From NCBI GenBank assembly GCA_944391215.1, contig CALXSR010000032.1:1-49559 (forward strand): a stretch of 49,559 nt of DNA. Reading direction: 5' to 3'. Position numbers and translations under genes: made by a program. The notes under the pieces were generated by a model, which was not told the DNA's origin, did no database searches, and worked only from the letters and a program-made list of their open reading frames with translations. Shown piece by piece: positions 46,183 to 49,559 of the stretch (positions are counted from its first letter, which is position 1; each line of letters opens with the position of its first letter). The stretch comes from an uncultured Clostridia bacterium (GTDB lineage Bacteria; Bacillota; Dehalobacteriia; UBA4068; CALXSR01).

Positions 46183-47526
46183 GTGGACACAACAGAATTT
46201 TTCAGTACTGAGAAAATAAGCAAAATATTATTCAAGCTTGCACCACCTGTCATGCTGGCACAGCTCATTCAAGCGCTTTACAATATTGTCGACAGCCTGT
46301 TCATCGGAAGATATTCCGATTCCGGTCTGACGGCTCTGTCCATCATTTATCCTATCCAGCTTCTGATGATTGCGCTGGCTGTTGGAACAGGTGTTGGTAT
46401 CAATACGATTATGGCGGCGAAACTGGGCGAAGGGAAAAAGGATAAGGCAGGCGAGTATGCCGGTGTCGGCACACCCCTCGCCATTGTTTTGTGGTTTTTG
46501 TTTGCCGCTATTTGCTGGTTCGCTATGCCTGCTTATGCCAGAATGTCTACAAGCTCCGAAGCGGTTATTTGTGATATCGTTTCGTACGGTAGGATCGTTT
46601 GCGTGTTTAGCTTCGGCTTGTTTCTGGAAAGCATCTGGACAAAGATATTGCAGGCAAGCGGGGATATGAAAACACCTATGTTTGCACAAATCATGGGTGC
46701 TGTAACGAATATCATTATTGACCCGTTGCTGATCTTCGGTATGTTTGGATTGCCCGAAATGGGCATTGCCGGTGCTGCCGTAGCAACTGTAGCTGGACAG
46801 ATCGTTGCCGCAGCTATCGTCGCAAGAAAAGGCTTCCGCAAGTCGCCTGCAAAAGAACTCTATCCCGGCTATATCGCACGAATTTTCCGTTTAGGATTGC
46901 CGAACATTCTGATGCAGTCGGCATATACATTTTACATCTTCGGATTAAACCTGATTTTAGCAGGGTTCTGCGATCAGGCGGTTACCGCATTAGGGTTGTA
47001 TTATAAATGGCAGACATTTTTCTTTATCCCCCTTGGAGCCATGCAGACCTGTATCGTACCTGTGATTAGCTTCAACTATGCGGCAAGAAATATTGACCGC
47101 TGTAAAAAAACGCTGTCCACATCAGTAAGCTTTGGATTGGTATTGATGGCGGTGGGAATGCTTTGCTTTGTTTTTATTCCATCACAGATGCTCCGTGTGT
47201 TTACTTCGGATGCGCTTGTGGTGGAGATCGGAAGCATTGGTTTTCGATTTATTGGCCTCAGCTTTTTACCACTGGTAACATCGTTGATATTTCCTGTGTT
47301 CTTTCAGGCCGTTGGTTCCAGTTTGAAAAGCTCACTGTTGACAATCATCCGCACCGTGACATTGTTCGTGCCTCTCGGTTTCCTGTTTTCCCGTTTCGGA
47401 CTGAACTGGTTTTGGCTGACATTCCCTGTAACAGAGCTGATTACCAGTGCGGTTGGGATGCTGTATTATCGCCGATTTCTTGCCAAAGATTACGTGCGAA
47501 CAAAAAAAGCCTATTCTGCCGGATGA
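46183..47526 (+). CDS. MATE-family efflux transporter
   Basis: A 447-residue, 12-helix multidrug and toxin extrusion protein. It has two homologous bundles; LAPPVMLAQLIQALYNIVDSLFIGRYSD starts the first fold in the usual way and GLPNILMQSAYTFYIFGLNL the second. MATE proteins export cations or drugs using Na+ or H+ gradients. GTG start eight bases after the MarR stop; GAGGTG precedes it. Codons are richer in CTG, ATC and GAC than the chromosomal genes upstream, in line with horizontal origin. The substrate is unknown. Confidence 0.95.
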   Translation: MDTTEFFSTEKISKILFKLAPPVMLAQLIQALYNIVDSLFIGRYSDSGLTALSIIYPIQLLMIALAVGTGVGINTIMAAKLGEGKKDKAGEYAGVGTPLAIVLWFLFAAICWFAMPAYARMSTSSEAVICDIVSYGRIVCVFSFGLFLESIWTKILQASGDMKTPMFAQIMGAVTNIIIDPLLIFGMFGLPEMGIAGAAVATVAGQIVAAAIVARKGFRKSPAKELYPGYIARIFRLGLPNILMQSAYTFYIFGLNLILAGFCDQAVTALGLYYKWQTFFFIPLGAMQTCIVPVISFNYAARNIDRCKKTLSTSVSFGLVLMAVGMLCFVFIPSQMLRVFTSDALVVEIGSIGFRFIGLSFLPLVTSLIFPVFFQAVGSSLKSSLLTIIRTVTLFVPLGFLFSRFGLNWFWLTFPVTELITSAVGMLYYRRFLAKDYVRTKKAYSAG

Positions 47527-47539
47527 AGGAGAAATTGCT

Positions 47540-48122
47540 TTGAAACCTTCCAAACCGGGCGTGATTATCACCATTGCTAGGGAACATGGTTTCTCCGGCA
47601 AACAGATTGGCAAGCTGATAGCGCAGAAGCTTGGTATTCCGTTCGACTATAAGGAAAGGATGGCCTTGCCGACCACGAAAGCGGTTTAGATAAGGAGTTC
47701 ATTTCTGACATTCATAAGAACTCGCCGGATGTGCTTCGTGACCTGTATCTGAATTCCGATGTGGTACGTTATGCTATCAAAGCACAAAATCAGATCATCC
47801 GAAAAATTGCGGATAACGGAAGCTGTGTGATTGTTGGCAGAGCCGCAGATTATTTGCTGAAGGATTATGACAATGTGGTGTATGTCTTTGTCCATGCTCT
47901 GAAGGAATACCGCATCGGAAGAGTGATGGAGGTTTAAGGGGACTCAAGAAAAGAAGCAAAACGCAATATCCGTTGTTCTGATAATGCAAGAGTATCCTAT
48001 TACCGACATATTTCCGGAAAACGTTGGGTGATGCAAAGAATTATGAACTTACGGTGGACTCTTCGGTCAGCCTTGAAAAAGCATCTAAAATAATCATAGA
48101 GCATCTCTCTTGCCATCGATAA
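47540..48122 (+). pseudogene. Cytidylate-kinase-like gene, frameshifted
   Basis: AAGGAG and TTG at 47540 begin a protein with VIITIAREHGFSGKQIGKLI, the P-loop-like start of the cytidylate-kinase-like family that often follows MATE genes in gut Clostridia. The frame breaks near 47668 (one base), continues as ADHESGLDKEF to VFVHALKEYRIGRVMEV, meets a stop near 47935, resumes as GDSRKEAKRNIRCSDNARVSYYRHISGK, and breaks again near 48025 before GDAKNYELTVDSSVSLEKAS. At least three lesions make it non-functional. Confidence 0.78.
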
Positions 48123-48148
48123 TCAGCCACATGAAGAATTAACGCAAA

Positions 48149-48181
48149 AACTCCTTACCACCAAAATAGCAGCGAGGAGTT
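48149..48181 (+). terminator. Possible hairpin after the kinase pseudogene
   Basis: AACTCCT and AGGAGTT arms with a long loop, followed by CTGTTTT. Confidence 0.4.
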
Positions 48182-48195
48182 CTGTTTTATAGTAA

Positions 48196-48227
48196 GACCG
48201 CAAAATTTATGTGGTTTTGCGGTCTTT
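48196..48227 (+). terminator. Rho-independent terminator
   Basis: GACCGCAAAA and TTTTGCGGTC form a ten-base stem around a nine-base loop, ending in TTT. Probably the end of the MATE unit transcript. Confidence 0.82.
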
Positions 48228-48265
48228 GGTACACCTTTGCGGTATTGCGACCTTGCGCCTAAGCC

Positions 48266-48910
48266 CTTGATGAATTTTGTTATAAAGAGGAGCAGATAGC
48301 GAAAAATAAAAGTGATGGAAGAAAAGCTGAGACACGATATACGACTCTGAATGATTTGTTCGACTTATGGATTGTGCTGAAGCGAGGTTTGAGAAACAAT
48401 ACCTTTGAGAATTATAAATATATGTATGAAACTTTTGTCTACCCAACCTTTGGTGAACGAAGGGTTTCAATAATGAAAAAATCCGATATAAAAAGTACTA
48501 TAACTCCCTTGTTGACGAAAAGTGTTTGAAGTCATCAACAATAGACAGAATCCATACAGTTCTCCATCAGGTATTGAATATGGCGGTAGATGACGATTGC
48601 ATCAAAAACAACCCGTCTGATAAGGTCTTGAACTCTTAATAAGGCGTTCCGCTGTATTATACGAGACTGCCATGATGAACAACTTCTGAAAAATGAAAAC
48701 GCAGAGACACTTTTACCGCACTTTAGCTGTCATTCACTCCGCCATACATTTACGACGAGAATGTGCGAGGCGGGCGTAAATGCCAAGGTTATTCAGGACA
48801 CCCTCGAACAAAAAGATATTTCTACAACATTAAACATTTACACCGATGTTACGAAGGAATTGAAGCGGGCAGAGTTTGAAGACCTTGACTTATACTTCAA
48901 AAACAAGTAA
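48266..48910 (+). pseudogene. Tyrosine recombinase (integrase), decayed
   Basis: The frame shows EEQIAKNKSDGRKAETRYTT and NNTFENYKYMYETFVYPTFG, typical of the N-terminal core-binding region of conjugative-transposon integrases. A base is missing near 48495, after which YYNSLVDEK-type sequence continues as SSTIDRIHTVLHQVLNMAVD to a stop near 48638. Most of the catalytic core, including the first arginine, is deleted. The end is intact: CHSLRHTFTTRMCEAG (HxxR) and the catalytic tyrosine in LNIYTDVTKE, finishing at 48910. It cannot encode an active integrase. Confidence 0.85.
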
Positions 48911-48916
48911 AACATA

Positions 48917-48959
48917 AAAGCTCTAATGTTCTCTTGCGATGAGAGTATTAGAGCTTTTT
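48917..48959 (+). terminator. Rho-independent terminator after the integrase pseudogene
   Basis: AAAGCTCTAAT and ATTAGAGCTTT arms with an inner GTTCTC/GAGAG stem, followed by Ts. Confidence 0.85.
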
Positions 48960-49034
48960 CGATTAACGGAATCTTTTTGTTTTGGGGGTACACCACTTAT
49001 ACCAATTTTTATCCCACTCTATGCTCAATCAACA

Positions 49035-49170
49035 CCGATTTACACGCAAGTACATCTACTGCAAGATAAAGTGTGAAAACGGGCGTAAGTATATGTAAGC
49101 GATTGCTCTTAAGCTATCGTGCGTTCCGACCTTACGACCAAGCAAAAATGATGGCGGGATAGAAAAAAGG
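49035..49170 (+). pseudogene. Possible 5' fragment of a second integrase
   Basis: The + strand reads RKYIYCKIKCENGRKYM, then after a stop a SYR-like segment, which resembles the basic N-terminal arm-binding region of such integrases. Within it CGACCTTACGACCAAGC resembles CGACCTTGCGCCTAAGC at 48249-48265 upstream of the first integrase remnant. The match is short and the frames are broken. Confidence 0.3.
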
Positions 49171-49216
49171 AAATAAAAGAGTAATGTCCTATAGTTGTGG
49201 AAAATGATGTATGATA

Positions 49217-49253
49217 AAATGGGAATGTTTCTTAATATTCCCATTTTTTTGTA
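49217..49253 (+). terminator. Rho-independent terminator upstream of the rRNA promoters
   Basis: AAATGGGAAT and ATTCCCATTT arms around an eight- to ten-base loop, then TTTT. It may insulate the rRNA operon or be the original terminator of lysS. Confidence 0.85.
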
Positions 49254-49311
49254 TAATTTCCTGCAAAGTGGAAAAGATAGCATAAAAGTGAAAAGTTTTT
49301 ACAAAATTTAG

Positions 49312-49341
49312 TTGACAGCAACTGTTTGATTGTGATATAGT
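49312..49341 (+). promoter_or_regulatory. rRNA operon promoter P1
   Basis: TTGACA (49312-49317), 18-bp spacer, TATAGT (49336-49341), preceded by an A/T-rich AAGTTTTTACAAA upstream element. Confidence 0.85.
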
Positions 49342-49395
49342 AAATGACGCCGTTAAAAAATGTAAAAAAGTTTTTACAAATTAGCAAAAAAAACA

Positions 49396-49424
49396 TTGAC
49401 ACAAGATGGGCGGCATGGTATTAT
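49396..49424 (+). promoter_or_regulatory. rRNA operon promoter P2
   Basis: TTGACA (49396-49401), 17-bp spacer, TATTAT (49419-49424), preceded by a second copy of AAGTTTTTACAAA at about 49369. Confidence 0.87.
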
Positions 49425-49430
49425 AACTCT

Positions 49431-49559
49431 TGCGGTCTTTGGAAACTAAACAGTGATAGAAGCAACCGAAGGGGGCCTACTTGCAGGGGCCTTTTAAAGA
49501 AAAGTGCAAGGGACGCTAATTCTTCGTTGAAGGATTTGAGTTTAAAAGAAGCTAGTAAG
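49431..49559 (+). ncRNA. Leader of the rRNA operon (5' part; 16S begins beyond the window)
   Basis: TGCGGTCTTTGGAAACTAAA at 49431-49450 matches the boxA-containing leader sequence (TGCTCTTTGAAAACTAAAC-like) of Firmicute rRNA operons. A GGGGGCC/GGGGCC-containing hairpin region and an AT-rich stretch ending in AAGCTAGTAAG follow, as is usual directly before the mature 16S 5' end. No mature 16S sequence is yet present. Confidence 0.85.

Noticed and set aside
44596-49005. TACACCA-type motifs near 44600 and 48990 as attachment-site repeats
   Set aside because: The similarity is short and imperfect, and neither copy matches the lysS junction, so they do not define element ends.
48990-49012. Displaced native lysS 3' end at the right boundary
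   Set aside because: TTTTTATCCCACTCTATG resembles TTTTATTCCCCACAATG of lysS only weakly, with too many mismatches for a site duplication.

Overview
The window reads as chromosomal DNA of a low-to-moderate GC, endospore-forming Firmicute, most likely a Clostridia/Peptococcaceae-like anaerobe. The evidence is spoIIE, a CotS-type spore protein, a DUF3794+LysM spore-coat morphogen-like protein, a two-subunit transketolase, an Rrf2/NifS pair, and the coaX-dus-greA-lysS-rRNA gene order. Every convincing gene is on the + strand, pointing towards an rRNA operon whose promoters and leader fill the last 250 bases; the 16S gene itself would start just beyond the window.

Layout. 1-5.6 kb: 3' end of comF, hpf, and a MacAB/YknXYZ-type efflux ABC system (adaptor, ATPase, permease) with a 41-residue membrane protein. 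5.6-12.3 kb: secA, prfB with its programmed +1 frameshift, a YitT-family membrane protein and the split transketolase. 12.3-16.3 kb: ftsE-ftsX, a coiled-coil M23 peptidase (the likely FtsEX-controlled hydrolase) and a CtpA-type S41 protease. 16.3-21.4 kb: LysR regulator, a P-loop protein of the PRK06851 type, and a sporulation block (DUF3794/LysM protein, CotS-like protein, GT4 glycosyltransferase). 21.5-22.2 kb: a small DMT-type membrane protein, then tRNA-Met(CAT) and tRNA-Glu(TTC) with their own promoter and terminator. 22.3-28.3 kb: spoIIE, tilS, ftsH. 28.3-33.8 kb: a lone PTS IIC-like protein, HD-domain protein, folP-folB-folK, panC and a lipid kinase. 33.9-38.4 kb: Rrf2 regulator, cysteine desulfurase, a small membrane protein, a secreted D-aminoacylase-like amidohydrolase and a ferritin-like protein. 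38.4-44.1 kb: coaX, dus, two little-known proteins, greA and lysS.

The accessory part is 44.1-49.2 kb. At about codon 486 of lysS the base and codon usage changes, and the gene continues into a linker plus an EMAP-II/MetRS-beta-like tRNA-binding domain. Downstream lie a DUF4357 scrap, an intact three-gene unit (PstA/DarA-like cyclic-di-AMP receptor, MarR regulator, MATE exporter) with a clear promoter and palindromic operator, a broken cytidylate-kinase-like gene, and a decayed tyrosine recombinase gene. I read this as an integrative element that entered the 3' end of lysS, supplied a new C-terminus, lost its integrase and transfer genes, and left a small regulated efflux module between lysS and the rRNA operon.

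The two observations most worth following are the lysS chimera and the c-di-AMP receptor/MarR/MATE module. The spoIIE promoter, with 21-bp spacing and a Spo0A-box-like site as in Bacillus, is a good regulatory call.
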